Positions 34,908 through 43,277 of a DNA stretch of 64,000 bases are shown piece by piece; positions within the stretch are counted from its first letter, which is position 1; each line of letters begins with the position of its first letter. Made by a program: the position numbers and the translations under genes. The DNA lies in the NCBI GenBank assembly GCA_039984715.1, contig JBDWUA010000020.1, positions 185,855-249,854 on the forward strand, written 5' to 3'. The notes under the pieces were generated by a model, which was not told where the DNA came from, searched no databases, and saw only the letters and a list, made by a program, of their open reading frames with translations. This DNA is from JABSSA01 sp039984715 (GTDB lineage Bacteria; Pseudomonadota; Alphaproteobacteria; Rhodobacterales; Rhodobacteraceae).

Positions 34908-36083
34908 ATGAACTTTCATTCGATCATCCGAATTCTGTGCCTGATGGCTGTTGGCATACAAAGTCATCCCGCGCTGGCGGATACCGAATTGGCCATTGGT
35001 TATTTGAAAGTCGAAGTGCCGCAAACGGCCACACTTTCCAATCTTGACGTGGTGCCCGACAATCTAAGTCTTGCAGGCGCGGAAACCGGATTGCAGGACA
35101 ATTTGACGACGGGCAAGTTCCTGAAACAGACCTATTCGCTGAACGCGATGACTGTTTTCACAGAAGATGACCCCACCGCGACGGCGCAAGAGATGCTGGC
35201 TCAGTCACCCTATCTGATCCTTGACGCGCCTCGCGATGTCCTGTTGCAAATTGCGGACACGCCCGAGGCACAGAACGCCCTGATTTTCAATGTCACGGCC
35301 GCCGATGTCGACCTGCGCGACGCGGAATGCCGGGCAAATGTTTTTCACAGCCTCCCTTCTTTTGCGATGCGCACGGACGCATTGGCTCAGTTGTTGGTCA
35401 AGAAACGTTGGTCCGACTTGGTCATGATTGAAGGCACTTACCCGAAAGACCTCGCCTATGCAGAGGCGCTTCGCCGATCCCTGAAAAAATACGGGCTAAA
35501 GTTGGCAGATAGCAAAGTGTGGGACGCACAGGCAGATATGCGACGTTCGGCGTCCCAAGAAATTCCATTGTTTACCCAAGGTTTTGGCGACTATGACGCC
35601 ATGTTGATTGCTGATGAAACCCAGGATTTTGGCCGCTACGTGTTATACAACACATGGCAAGCGCGACCTATCGCGGGATCAGAAGGGTTGTCAGCTTTGA
35701 CCTGGTCCCCCGTCATCGAACAATGGGGCGCCACACAACTGCAAAACCGCTTTCGCGATCAGCATGCCCGCGCAATGCACAGTGAAGATTACGCAGCATG
35801 GGCCGCGATGCGCACCCTCGGAGAAGCCCTGACACGCACCAACAAAACGGATGTCACAAGTCTGCGCAACTACATCCTGTCCGACGCGTTTGAACTGGCC
35901 GGTTTCAAAGGACGCCCTCTGACCTATCGGAATTGGAACGGGCAATTACGTCAACCCATCGCCCTTGCCCACCCGCGCGCATTGGTGGCCCAAGCTCCGC
36001 TTGAAGAGTTCTTACATCAAACCAACGAATTGGACAGCCTTGGGCTGGATCAACCCGAAAGCACATGTGAGGCCTTTCGATGA
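34908..36083 (+). CDS. PQQ-dehydrogenase-associated periplasmic binding protein (LutA-like)
   Basis: 391 residues. Signal peptide to about residue 24 (MAVGIQSHPALA). It is a type I periplasmic binding protein of the group found only beside PQQ-dependent alcohol dehydrogenases: ELAIGYLKVEVPQT, SPYLILDAPRDVLLQIAD, AECRANVFHSLPSFAMRTDALAQ, and TYPKDLAYAEALRRSL. In Methylorubrum a homologous gene, lutA, starts the lanthanide uptake cluster, so binding of a metal or metallophore is suggested here. The next gene overlaps by 4 bp. Divergent from the cytochrome gene over about 140 bp. Confidence 0.83.
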   Translation: MNFHSIIRILCLMAVGIQSHPALADTELAIGYLKVEVPQTATLSNLDVVPDNLSLAGAETGLQDNLTTGKFLKQTYSLNAMTVFTEDDPTATAQEMLAQSPYLILDAPRDVLLQIADTPEAQNALIFNVTAADVDLRDAECRANVFHSLPSFAMRTDALAQLLVKKRWSDLVMIEGTYPKDLAYAEALRRSLKKYGLKLADSKVWDAQADMRRSASQEIPLFTQGFGDYDAMLIADETQDFGRYVLYNTWQARPIAGSEGLSALTWSPVIEQWGATQLQNRFRDQHARAMHSEDYAAWAAMRTLGEALTRTNKTDVTSLRNYILSDAFELAGFKGRPLTYRNWNGQLRQPIALAHPRALVAQAPLEEFLHQTNELDSLGLDQPESTCEAFR

Positions 36084-37048
36084 AGCAACTGCTAAACTTG
36101 ACGACCATCCTGTCCCTTTCCTCTTTTCCAGCATTGGCAGGTGAGATTTGGGTCACAAACGAACGGGACGACACTGTGTCCGTCATCGACACAGAAACGT
36201 TGGAGGTCGTCAAAACCTACGACACCGGAGAACGCCCCCGCGGCATTACGTTTTCCAAAGACTTCAGTCGGCTTTACATCTGCGCATCTGACAGTGATGC
36301 CGTGCAAGTGATGGATCCCGAAACAGGCAAGATTTTACATGACTTGCCATCCGGCGAGGACCCAGAACAGTTTGTTCTGCACCCAGATGACACCCATCTT
36401 TATATCGCCAACGAAGACGATGCGATCACCACGGTGGTCAACACGCAGACTCGTAAAGTCGTGGCGCAAATCGACGTGGGTGTGGAACCCGAAGGCATGG
36501 CCGTTTCGCCTGATGGAAAAATCGCCATCACAACGTCTGAAACCACAAACATGGCCCATTGGATTGACACCTCAACCCAAGAACTGTTCGCCAATACGCT
36601 TGTCGACAGCCGTCCGCGCCACGCAGAATTTGCCAAAGACGGTAGCCAAATGTGGGTCAGCTCAGAAATTGGCGGCACACTTACCGTCTTTGATACGGCC
36701 ACCCAGACAGAACAAGCGAAAATTAACTTTGAGGTGCAAGGCGTTCATCCGGATCGCGTTCAGCCTGTGGGATTTGAATTTACCGACGGTGATACCCATG
36801 CGTTTGTCGCCTTGGGCCCGTCAAACCACATCGCAGTGGTGAACGCCGAGACTTATGAAGTCGAGGATTACATCCTTGTGGGTCGCCGCGTCTGGCATAT
36901 GGCATTTAACGCGGACAAGTCCCAACTTTTCACCACGAACGGCGTTTCTGGCGATGTAACAGTCATTGACGTTGCATCTAGAAAGGCGCTCAAATCCATA
37001 AAAGTCGGGCGGTTTCCGTGGGGCGCTGCGTTCCGTCCCACAAACTAA
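36080..37048 (+). CDS. Periplasmic YVTN-type beta-propeller protein (PQQ-associated)
   Basis: 322 residues with a signal peptide ending ALAGE. Repeats of about 42 residues carry the YVTN pattern: VTNERDDTVSVIDTETLEVV, ICASDSDAVQVMDPETGKI, IANEDDAITTVVNTQTRKV, MVS-type linkers, and TTNGVSGDVTVIDVASRKA, giving roughly seven blades. This family (PQQ-dependent catabolism-associated propeller) recurs in lut/xox clusters. The function is not established; a periplasmic partner of the uptake system or of the dehydrogenase is plausible. It overlaps the preceding gene by 4 bp. Confidence 0.85.
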   Translation: MKQLLNLTTILSLSSFPALAGEIWVTNERDDTVSVIDTETLEVVKTYDTGERPRGITFSKDFSRLYICASDSDAVQVMDPETGKILHDLPSGEDPEQFVLHPDDTHLYIANEDDAITTVVNTQTRKVVAQIDVGVEPEGMAVSPDGKIAITTSETTNMAHWIDTSTQELFANTLVDSRPRHAEFAKDGSQMWVSSEIGGTLTVFDTATQTEQAKINFEVQGVHPDRVQPVGFEFTDGDTHAFVALGPSNHIAVVNAETYEVEDYILVGRRVWHMAFNADKSQLFTTNGVSGDVTVIDVASRKALKSIKVGRFPWGAAFRPTN

Positions 37049-37060
37049 TTGAGGTCACTT

Positions 37061-37510
37061 GTGTTCACATATCTAAAAACCACCGCTCTTATCGCCGCTG
37101 TGTCTTTGGCTGGGGTTGCTTGGGCGGATGACGACGACAAAGGCTTTGGCGCGGCCGGTGTTTTGTCTGGCAAAAACAAACAAGACCTTCCGCCTCTCAC
37201 CCTGTCCGCCGGCGAACCGATTTCCGGCGCACCTTGGGTTTTGAAATCAGGCACTTATTACGAGTTCGAAATCATCGGTGACGGATCACAAGAATTGGCT
37301 CTTGTTGGGCCTGAATTTTTCCGCGCCATCTGGATCGACGAAATCGTCGTGGAAGGTTTGGAAATCCGTCCCTTGGGGCTGGATTCCGTCGAATTTGATG
37401 AGGCTGGCGAGATGGAGATTGGGTTTTTGGCCATTAAACCCGGGCGGTATTACATGAAAATTCCCGGCTCAACCGGAGAGACCCAGCGCGTCGAAATCAC
37501 CATCGAATGA
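37061..37510 (+). CDS. Small secreted protein of the lut-like operon, cupredoxin-like fold suspected
   Basis: 149 residues from a GTG at 37061 (GAGG six bases upstream); a TTG at 37049 is less likely. The signal peptide ends VAWA, then a run of four Asp opens the mature protein (DDDDKGFG). The rest is beta-rich with the pattern GTYYEFEIIGDGSQELALVG and PGRYYMKIPGSTGET, like a cupredoxin-type sandwich but without a clear copper-ligand set. Unrecognised family; its place between the propeller and the ABC ATPase points to a periplasmic metal-handling or accessory role. Confidence 0.7.
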   Translation: MFTYLKTTALIAAVSLAGVAWADDDDKGFGAAGVLSGKNKQDLPPLTLSAGEPISGAPWVLKSGTYYEFEIIGDGSQELALVGPEFFRAIWIDEIVVEGLEIRPLGLDSVEFDEAGEMEIGFLAIKPGRYYMKIPGSTGETQRVEITIE

Positions 37511-38223
37511 GCGGCCTAAGGGTTTCCAATCTTAGCTTTTCCTATGGGTCAAAGCGGGCCTTGGACGATGTCAGCTTCGAAGTAACTCCGGGCCAGTTTT
37601 GCGCCCTGCTTGGACCCAATGGCGCGGGGAAATCGACCCTGTTTTCCCTGCTGACCCAATTGCTCAGCCCCCAAACCGGATCAATCACGATTGCGGGACA
37701 TGATTTGACCCACACACCGCGCGCTGCATTGGCCAAGTTGGGGATCGTGTTCCAACAGACCACGCTTGATCTGGATCTAAGCGTGCGCCAAAACCTCAAC
37801 TATTTTGCAGCACTCCATGGGATCGCAGGGCGCGATGCGACCAATCGGATTGATGCGGCCCTTGATAAACTTGGTATGTTGGAACGCGCGCACGAAAAAG
37901 CACGTTCATTGAACGGAGGTCACAGGCGCCGGACGGAAATCGCCCGTGCTTTGATCCACAACCCATCCGTTTTGCTGTTGGATGAACCCACCGTCGGACT
38001 AGATGCGGCTGCCCGGTCCGCAATTACAGACCACGTGCACCGCCTATGCGAGGATGGTACAACGGTGTTATGGGCCACACATCTTACGGACGAAGTGCGC
38101 GCCGAAGATTCCCTTGTGATTTTGCATCAAGCCCGCGTTCTTGCCAGTGGCACGACGCAAAGCATCTGCACAGATCAGCCGTTAAAAGAAACATTTTTGT
38201 CGCTCACGGCTGAACCCGCATGA
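37507..38223 (+). CDS. ABC-2 type transporter ATP-binding protein (LutE-like)
   Basis: 238 residues. Walker A GPNGAGKSTLF, Walker B VLLLDEPTVGLDAA, His switch WATHLTDEV. The signature motif is LNGGHRRRTEIARAL rather than LSGGQ, a variant characteristic of the PQQ-linked ABC ATPase group. It pairs with the ABC-2 permease encoded next (4-bp overlap) and starts in the stop of the small secreted protein. In the homologous lut locus this ATPase is required for lanthanide transport to the cytoplasm. Confidence 0.87.
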   Translation: MSGLRVSNLSFSYGSKRALDDVSFEVTPGQFCALLGPNGAGKSTLFSLLTQLLSPQTGSITIAGHDLTHTPRAALAKLGIVFQQTTLDLDLSVRQNLNYFAALHGIAGRDATNRIDAALDKLGMLERAHEKARSLNGGHRRRTEIARALIHNPSVLLLDEPTVGLDAAARSAITDHVHRLCEDGTTVLWATHLTDEVRAEDSLVILHQARVLASGTTQSICTDQPLKETFLSLTAEPA

Positions 38224-39011
38224 ATGCGTATCTCACGTCCCTGATTGCAATTGTGAACCGCGAGGCCCTGCGGTTTATCCACCAACGCGAACGTTTTGTT
38301 GCGGCCCTTGTGCGACCGCTTGTTTGGTTGCTGGTTTTTGCTGCAGGTTTTCGCGCGGCCTTGGGGCTCAGCATTATCCCGCCCTACCAGACCTATATCG
38401 ATTACGAAACTTACATTGTCCCCGGCCTTTGCGGAATGATCATACTTTTCAATGGCATGCAATCTTCACTGAGCCTCGTTTACGATCGTGAAATGGGGTC
38501 AATGAAGCTGCTGCTGACCAGCCCATTGCCGCGCTGGTGGTTGCTGTTTTGCAAACTAATCGGGTCCACCGCGATTTCGATCCTTCAGGTATACGCATTT
38601 CTTGCGATTGCGGCGGCTTTTGACATCACAATGCCTTTGCTTGGGTATATCACTGTGCTGCCTGCCCTGATCATTGCGGGTGTGATGTTAGGCGCGCTGG
38701 GTTTGCTGCTGTCCAGTTTCATCAAACAGTTAGAGAATTTCGCAGGGGTGATGAACTTTGTGATCTTCCCGATGTTTTTCCTGTCTTCTGCGTTGTATCC
38801 ATTGTGGAGAATGGCCGAGAGTGGTGAATTATTGCATGCAATTTGCGCGCTAAATCCGTTCACACACGCCGTCGAACTGATCCGTTTTGCCCTTTACAAT
38901 AGCTTTAACGGCGCAGCATTGGTTTGGGTCGTTTTGGCCAGTATCGTTTTCACAGTCGCCGCACTTTGGGGGTACAACCCTGCCCGTTCGGGGATTGGCA
39001 AACGACGCTAA
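38220..39011 (+). CDS. ABC-2 type transporter permease (LutF-like)
   Basis: 263 residues with six hydrophobic segments, the ABC-2 membrane topology. The N-terminal INREALRFIHQRERFVAALVR amphipathic stretch and the central SSFIKQLENFAGVMNFVIFPMFFLSSALYP (read in parts) are typical. The last gene of the five-gene lut-like operon. Its stop overlaps that of the convergent ATPase gene (CTAA at 39008-39011). Confidence 0.87.
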   Translation: MNAYLTSLIAIVNREALRFIHQRERFVAALVRPLVWLLVFAAGFRAALGLSIIPPYQTYIDYETYIVPGLCGMIILFNGMQSSLSLVYDREMGSMKLLLTSPLPRWWLLFCKLIGSTAISILQVYAFLAIAAAFDITMPLLGYITVLPALIIAGVMLGALGLLLSSFIKQLENFAGVMNFVIFPMFFLSSALYPLWRMAESGELLHAICALNPFTHAVELIRFALYNSFNGAALVWVVLASIVFTVAALWGYNPARSGIGKRR

Positions 39012-39619
39012 GTCGAGGTGGCGTTAAGGTTATCCGCCGATATCTGACCGGGGCTGCCAGATATGGTGATGATCCGGTCCGATAATCGCATTGCTTCTGC
39101 GCGAACGTGGGTCACGAAAACAGTCGCAACATCGTGGGTCTTCTGTAACCGCTGAAACAGGGCCATCATGTCTTCGACCATGTCAGGATCAAGTGACACA
39201 AATGGTTCATCCAGCAACAACAGTTGAGGTTTTACCGCAAAGGCCCGGGCAAGGGACAACCGCCGTTGCTGTCCCAAAGAAAGCTGTCGTGGAAAGTCAT
39301 CTTGGCGTCCATCCAAGCCGACATCTTGCAAAGCCTGTCGCGCCTCTTGCGCCGAAATGCCGGTGGGGATGGTTAGATTGTCTTGGATTGAACGCCACGG
39401 CAACAGGGTCGGTTCCTGAAACACGACGCCCACGCGCCCATTCACAACACACTGCCCAGATTGCCGCGTCTCGAGTCCCGCGATGATGCGCAAAAGAGAG
39501 GTTTTCCCAATACCCGAAGGCCCCATCAACGCAACAGTTTGAGATGGCAAAATCTGCAAGCCAATCTGCCCAAGGATGTGTTGGCCGTCGATATCCAACC
39601 CCGTACAGTCTAGGTCCAA
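39008..39619 (-). CDS. SsuB/TauB/ThiQ-like ABC transporter ATP-binding protein
   Basis: 203 residues, a compact ATPase with no C-terminal extension. Walker A GPSGIGKTSLLRIIAGLE, signature LSLGQQRRLSLARAF (Leu in place of the first Gly), Walker B LLLLDEPFVSLDP, switch VFVTHVRAEA. It follows the binding protein on the same strand by about 27 bp. No permease adjoins; the only fitting one in the window is at 24903-25670. Confidence 0.85.
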   Translation of the reverse strand: MDLDCTGLDIDGQHILGQIGLQILPSQTVALMGPSGIGKTSLLRIIAGLETRQSGQCVVNGRVGVVFQEPTLLPWRSIQDNLTIPTGISAQEARQALQDVGLDGRQDDFPRQLSLGQQRRLSLARAFAVKPQLLLLDEPFVSLDPDMVEDMMALFQRLQKTHDVATVFVTHVRAEAMRLSDRIITISGSPGQISADNLNATST

Positions 39620-39646
39620 TACGGGTGCGACTGTACCGGTCAGCGT

Positions 39647-40615
39647 TCAGTCCTCAACCTTCAAGAAAGTGCCTTCAGGCAATTCCTTCGCCTGCCCCAA
39701 CAGTTTTTCACCTCCCAAACGTACCATCAATTGCAGCATCTTTTCCGCCGCCTCTTCGTCGATGGGTTCAACAGACGGGATGCCAGCGCGAAACCCTGCC
39801 TTAAGCGCTTCGAATTCTGCATCCGTTTTTGCATTCATACCTGGGCGCAACCGATCCCATTCGGCGTTATCATCCGCCAATATTTCCTTGGCTGCCCGCG
39901 ATGCCAAAGCGAATCCACGGATTGCGTCAGGATTTTCGCGCAACATCTCGCCCTTTACGACATATCCCAACAAGGGTGTTTCAGGATCAAGTCCCAGCGC
40001 TGTCGCCGCATCCGCGATATCGACAAGTTTACGCATACCGGACGCTTCCATTTTTGCCATAAAATGCCAAAAATTGATTGCCGCACCCACGTCGCCTGAC
40101 AGCGCTGATTTAAAGATAAGCGGTGGCGCTCCATACACCTGCTCGGTCTCTTGTTCCAAATCCAACCCTGCAGTTTGCTCAGCAAAGGCGCGGAGGATGA
40201 GCCAGCTTTTGTCCAAAGGTCCCCCCGCAATTCCGATTTTAGTGCCCTTCAAATCGGCGAGTGACTGCGCGGGATTGTCTTTGCTGACGACAACGCCACC
40301 CACAGATTTAGAGTATGGAATAAACACGTAATCCTTGCCCGCCGCCCGCTGCCGCGCCACCCAAAGCCAATCGGACACGATGACATCTGCCTCACCACCC
40401 TGAAAGGCGACCTTAGCCGCGGACCCACCCGCCATGCCTTGAACCTGCACCTCGATGCCATTTGCCGCGTCCAGTTCGTGGTGCTGGATCGTATTGAGTT
40501 CCCAGTTAACCGTCCCAAATTTTAAAACGGCGACCCGCAGATTGGGAATATCTGCCCAAACCGAAGAAACCATCGTCAGGGACAGCGCAAGAGAAGAGAG
40601 CAACTTTATGTACAT
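39647..40615 (-). CDS. SsuA/TauA/NMT1-type ABC transporter substrate-binding protein
   Basis: 322 residues. Signal peptide about residues 1-21 (ending SVWA). The mature protein is a type II binding protein of the nitrate/sulfonate/taurine/NMT1 class: LRVAVLKFGTVNWELNTI, GGEADVIVSDWLWVARQRAAG, and GTKIGIAGGPLDKSWLILRA. The ligand is not predictable from these. It lies between xoxF and the lut-like operon, so a methylotrophy-linked ligand, possibly a cofactor precursor, is conceivable. Confidence 0.82.
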   Translation of the reverse strand: MYIKLLSSLALSLTMVSSVWADIPNLRVAVLKFGTVNWELNTIQHHELDAANGIEVQVQGMAGGSAAKVAFQGGEADVIVSDWLWVARQRAAGKDYVFIPYSKSVGGVVVSKDNPAQSLADLKGTKIGIAGGPLDKSWLILRAFAEQTAGLDLEQETEQVYGAPPLIFKSALSGDVGAAINFWHFMAKMEASGMRKLVDIADAATALGLDPETPLLGYVVKGEMLRENPDAIRGFALASRAAKEILADDNAEWDRLRPGMNAKTDAEFEALKAGFRAGIPSVEPIDEEAAEKMLQLMVRLGGEKLLGQAKELPEGTFLKVED

Positions 40616-40646
40616 GGGCGTGGTTCTTTCAAATTGGAGCGTGTTT

Positions 40647-41168
40647 TTATTTGATCACAAGACGTGGCAACCAGTGGCTTTCGGGGTCGCTGGGATGCAA
40701 GTCTTTTGCCGCCAACGGACGTAACTCACCTGCTGGTGGCGGTGCGGACAATGTATCCATGTCCATCTCGTGTAACTCCCCCGTCCATTGGCCGCTCTCT
40801 TCGGTCAGTTTGTAATAAACGCCATTCCACATATTGATGCCATAATCAGCCGATCCCTTCCAAACGAACAAAAAGTCATATTCTACATCTGTCAGATCAT
40901 CGGTTACATTGCGTTTGATCTCGTACGGGTAAGGCACGTGACACCAATTTTTGGCAGGACCTTCAAGACATTTGAACGGGCGCATTGACAGAAAGTGATC
41001 CGTAAATGGCTCCTCTGCCATCTCCACTTGGTAACCACCGTCCTCATCAAGATTCAGCTGTGCAATCTCAATTTGTGCGCCGTTAATGTCCTCAACGAAC
41101 ACAGAACGTGTCTCACTCATGGCGGCACTGGCGCACGCCATGCAGACCAAAGATAGCAAATGTTTCAT
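40647..41168 (-). CDS. Secreted protein of unknown function divergent from xoxF
   Basis: 173 residues, signal peptide MKHLLSLVCMACASAAMSET. The mature protein is acidic with two or three Cys (FKCLEGPAKNWCHVPYPYEI) and an aromatic-rich middle (VEYDFLFVWKGSADYGINMW, NGVYYKLTEESGQW). I do not recognise the family. It shares the intergenic promoter region with xoxF and lies upstream of the SsuA-type binding protein on the same strand, so it is likely expressed with methanol oxidation and acts in the periplasm. Confidence 0.7.
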   Translation of the reverse strand: MKHLLSLVCMACASAAMSETRSVFVEDINGAQIEIAQLNLDEDGGYQVEMAEEPFTDHFLSMRPFKCLEGPAKNWCHVPYPYEIKRNVTDDLTDVEYDFLFVWKGSADYGINMWNGVYYKLTEESGQWTGELHEMDMDTLSAPPPAGELRPLAAKDLHPSDPESHWLPRLVIK

Positions 41169-41390
41169 CTGGTTCCCCCCGGGTTCATCCTACTGCACCC
41201 CACAGGCGTAATCATTGCGACCAAAGTGCCAATTCGCGCGATCATCGCCAACACGACGCTTACGACCATTGTTCAATATCTAGAAACGACAATACGGCGA
41301 ATACTGACAATACGGTCGACCTGCGTAGCAACGCAATTTCTGGCCTAATGAGATACGCCCACCAAAGGGCATAGGGAGGAGACCAACAAA
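41169..41390. promoter_or_regulatory. Divergent promoter region of xoxF with a 10-bp direct repeat
   Basis: 222 bp between divergent genes. GACAATACGG occurs twice (41288-41297 and 41306-41315), 18 bp apart, about 75-100 bp before the xoxF start. An element CGACCAAAGTGC is at 41218-41229. A strong RBS (GGGAGGAGACC) precedes the xoxF ATG. The direct repeat is a candidate binding site for the nearby LuxR-type response regulator (inference). Confidence 0.5.
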
Positions 41391-43169
41391 ATGAACAGAT
41401 TTTTCTTGGCTGCAACTGCCGGAATTCTGGCAGCAAGCGCGTTCGGAGGCGCGCAGGCCGCGGGTGTGACCGAAGACATGCTTGCCGGCGACACAGCATC
41501 CACAAGTGACGTGCTGACAAATGGGATGGGCCGCCACCTTCAACGGTATTCACCGCTCGACACCCTGAACAAAGACAATGTTAAACATCTGCAACCTGCG
41601 TGGGCCTTTAGCTTGGGCGGCGAAAAGCAACGCGGTCAAGAAACCCAGCCTATTGTGCATGACGGGGTCATGTACATCACCGGGTCTTACAGCCGCATGT
41701 ATGCGATCGATATCATGTCCGGGAAAGAGCTTTGGCAATACGACGCCCGTCTTCCTGAAGGCATTTTGCCGTGCTGTGACGTGGTGAACCGTGGTGCAGC
41801 CATTTACGGCGAAAACATCTATTTCGGCACTTTGGATGCGCGCATTGTGGCGTTGAACCAGAAAACCGGCGATGTGGTCTGGAACAAAAAGATCGCAGAT
41901 TACAAAGCGGGCTATAGCTATACAGCCGCGCCTTTGATCGTGGACGGATTGATCATCACTGGCAACTCAGGCGGTGAATTTGGTATTGTCGGTGAAGTGC
42001 AGGCTCGAAGTGCCGAAACTGGCGACCTTGTCTGGACACGTCCTGTGATCGAAGGCCACATGGGCACGTTGAATGGTGAAGAAAGCACCATGACAGGCAC
42101 GCTAAATGCGACATGGCCTGGTGACATGTGGAAAACGGGTGGCGGAGCCACTTGGTTGGGCGGATCGTATGACGCCGACACAGACACGTTGATCTTTGGT
42201 ACAGGTAACCCTGCCCCTTGGAACAGCCACTTGCGGGATGCAGGGACACCAACCGAAGGCAACACGGGCGATAACCTCTATGCCGCCTCACGCATCGGCA
42301 TTGACCCGGCCACTGGCGAAATCAAATGGCACTTTCAGACGACCCCCCGCGAAGGCTGGGACTATGACGGTGTGAATGAAGTCGTCGCCTATACAGACCG
42401 TACAGGTAACAAGCGCTATGCCACTGCGGATCGCAATGGTTACTTCTATGTGTTGAACCGTGAAGATGGTGCTTTTGTTTCAGCAACACCTTTTGTCAAA
42501 GACATCAGCTGGGCTGAGGGTATCGATGATACCGGTCGTCCGATTTTTGTTGAAGGCAACCGTCCCGGCGATCCAGCCGCGGCCGCCGATGGCAAAAAAG
42601 GTGAAGTGGTGTTTGCTTCTCCATCCTTCTTGGGCGGTAAGAACTGGATGCCAATGGCACACAGCCCCAAAACAGGCCTGTTCTATGTTCCCTCCAATGA
42701 ATGGGGCATGGACATCTGGAACGAGCCGATTTCCTACAAAAAGGGCGCCGCTTATCTTGGTTCTGGTTTCACAATCAAACCAAACTACGATGACCACATC
42801 GGCAGCCTGAAAGCGATTGATCCTGATACTGGCGACCTAAAGTGGGAATTCAAAAACAACGCTCCGCTTTGGGGTGGTGTTATGACCACAGCTGGTGGTT
42901 TGGTGTTCACCGGTACGCCTGAAGGCGAATTCATCGCCTTTGACGACGAAACCGGCGAGATCCTGTGGTCCTTCCAAACCGGGTCCGGCGTGATCGGTCA
43001 GCCTATTACTTGGGAACAAGATGGCGAGCAGTACCTAACCGTGATCTCTGGCTGGGGTGGTGCGGTTCCGCTTTGGGGTGGTGAAGTGGCCAAAAAGGTC
43101 AACTACCTGAACCAAGGTGGTTTGCTGTGGACATTCCGTCTGCCAAAGCAACTGGCATCTGCTAATTAA
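41391..43169 (+). CDS. xoxF: Lanthanide-dependent PQQ methanol dehydrogenase
   Basis: 592 residues with a signal peptide ending AQAA. It oxidises methanol in the periplasm using PQQ. Key features are visible: the vicinal disulfide Cys128-Cys129 (GILPCCDVV), metal ligands Glu196 (GGEFG) and Asn273 (GTGNPAPWN), catalytic Asp324 and the extra Asp326 (WDYDG), which marks lanthanide-using XoxF and is Ala in calcium-type MxaF. Tryptophan-docking repeats run throughout (e.g. DPDTGDLKWEF, DDETGEILWSFQTGSGV). No mxaI small-subunit gene is present. It is monocistronic, with a terminator just after, and lies at the centre of the cytochrome, lut-like, pqq and regulatory genes. Confidence 0.96.
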   Translation: MNRFFLAATAGILAASAFGGAQAAGVTEDMLAGDTASTSDVLTNGMGRHLQRYSPLDTLNKDNVKHLQPAWAFSLGGEKQRGQETQPIVHDGVMYITGSYSRMYAIDIMSGKELWQYDARLPEGILPCCDVVNRGAAIYGENIYFGTLDARIVALNQKTGDVVWNKKIADYKAGYSYTAAPLIVDGLIITGNSGGEFGIVGEVQARSAETGDLVWTRPVIEGHMGTLNGEESTMTGTLNATWPGDMWKTGGGATWLGGSYDADTDTLIFGTGNPAPWNSHLRDAGTPTEGNTGDNLYAASRIGIDPATGEIKWHFQTTPREGWDYDGVNEVVAYTDRTGNKRYATADRNGYFYVLNREDGAFVSATPFVKDISWAEGIDDTGRPIFVEGNRPGDPAAAADGKKGEVVFASPSFLGGKNWMPMAHSPKTGLFYVPSNEWGMDIWNEPISYKKGAAYLGSGFTIKPNYDDHIGSLKAIDPDTGDLKWEFKNNAPLWGGVMTTAGGLVFTGTPEGEFIAFDDETGEILWSFQTGSGVIGQPITWEQDGEQYLTVISGWGGAVPLWGGEVAKKVNYLNQGGLLWTFRLPKQLASAN

Positions 43170-43192
43170 TAACGCCAGTCATCAATAAAATG

Positions 43193-43221
43193 GGCGCATC
43201 CTTAAAGGGGTGCGCCTTTTT
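43193..43221 (+). terminator. Intrinsic terminator after xoxF
   Basis: GGCGCATCC and GGGTGCGCC (with a G-T pair) form a nine-pair stem, and five T follow at 43217-43221. It lies 24 bp after the xoxF stop and before the response-regulator gene, so xoxF is transcribed alone. Confidence 0.88.
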
Positions 43222-43277
43222 CGTTTAGGACCTTTTGCCAAGTGACCCTTGATCACTTATCGGTTTACTGTGAACAG

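Noticed and set aside
43242..43277. GTG start of the response regulator at 43242
   Set aside because: No RBS for it is seen and the added residues precede the receiver fold; the ATG at 43278 was preferred, though not proven.
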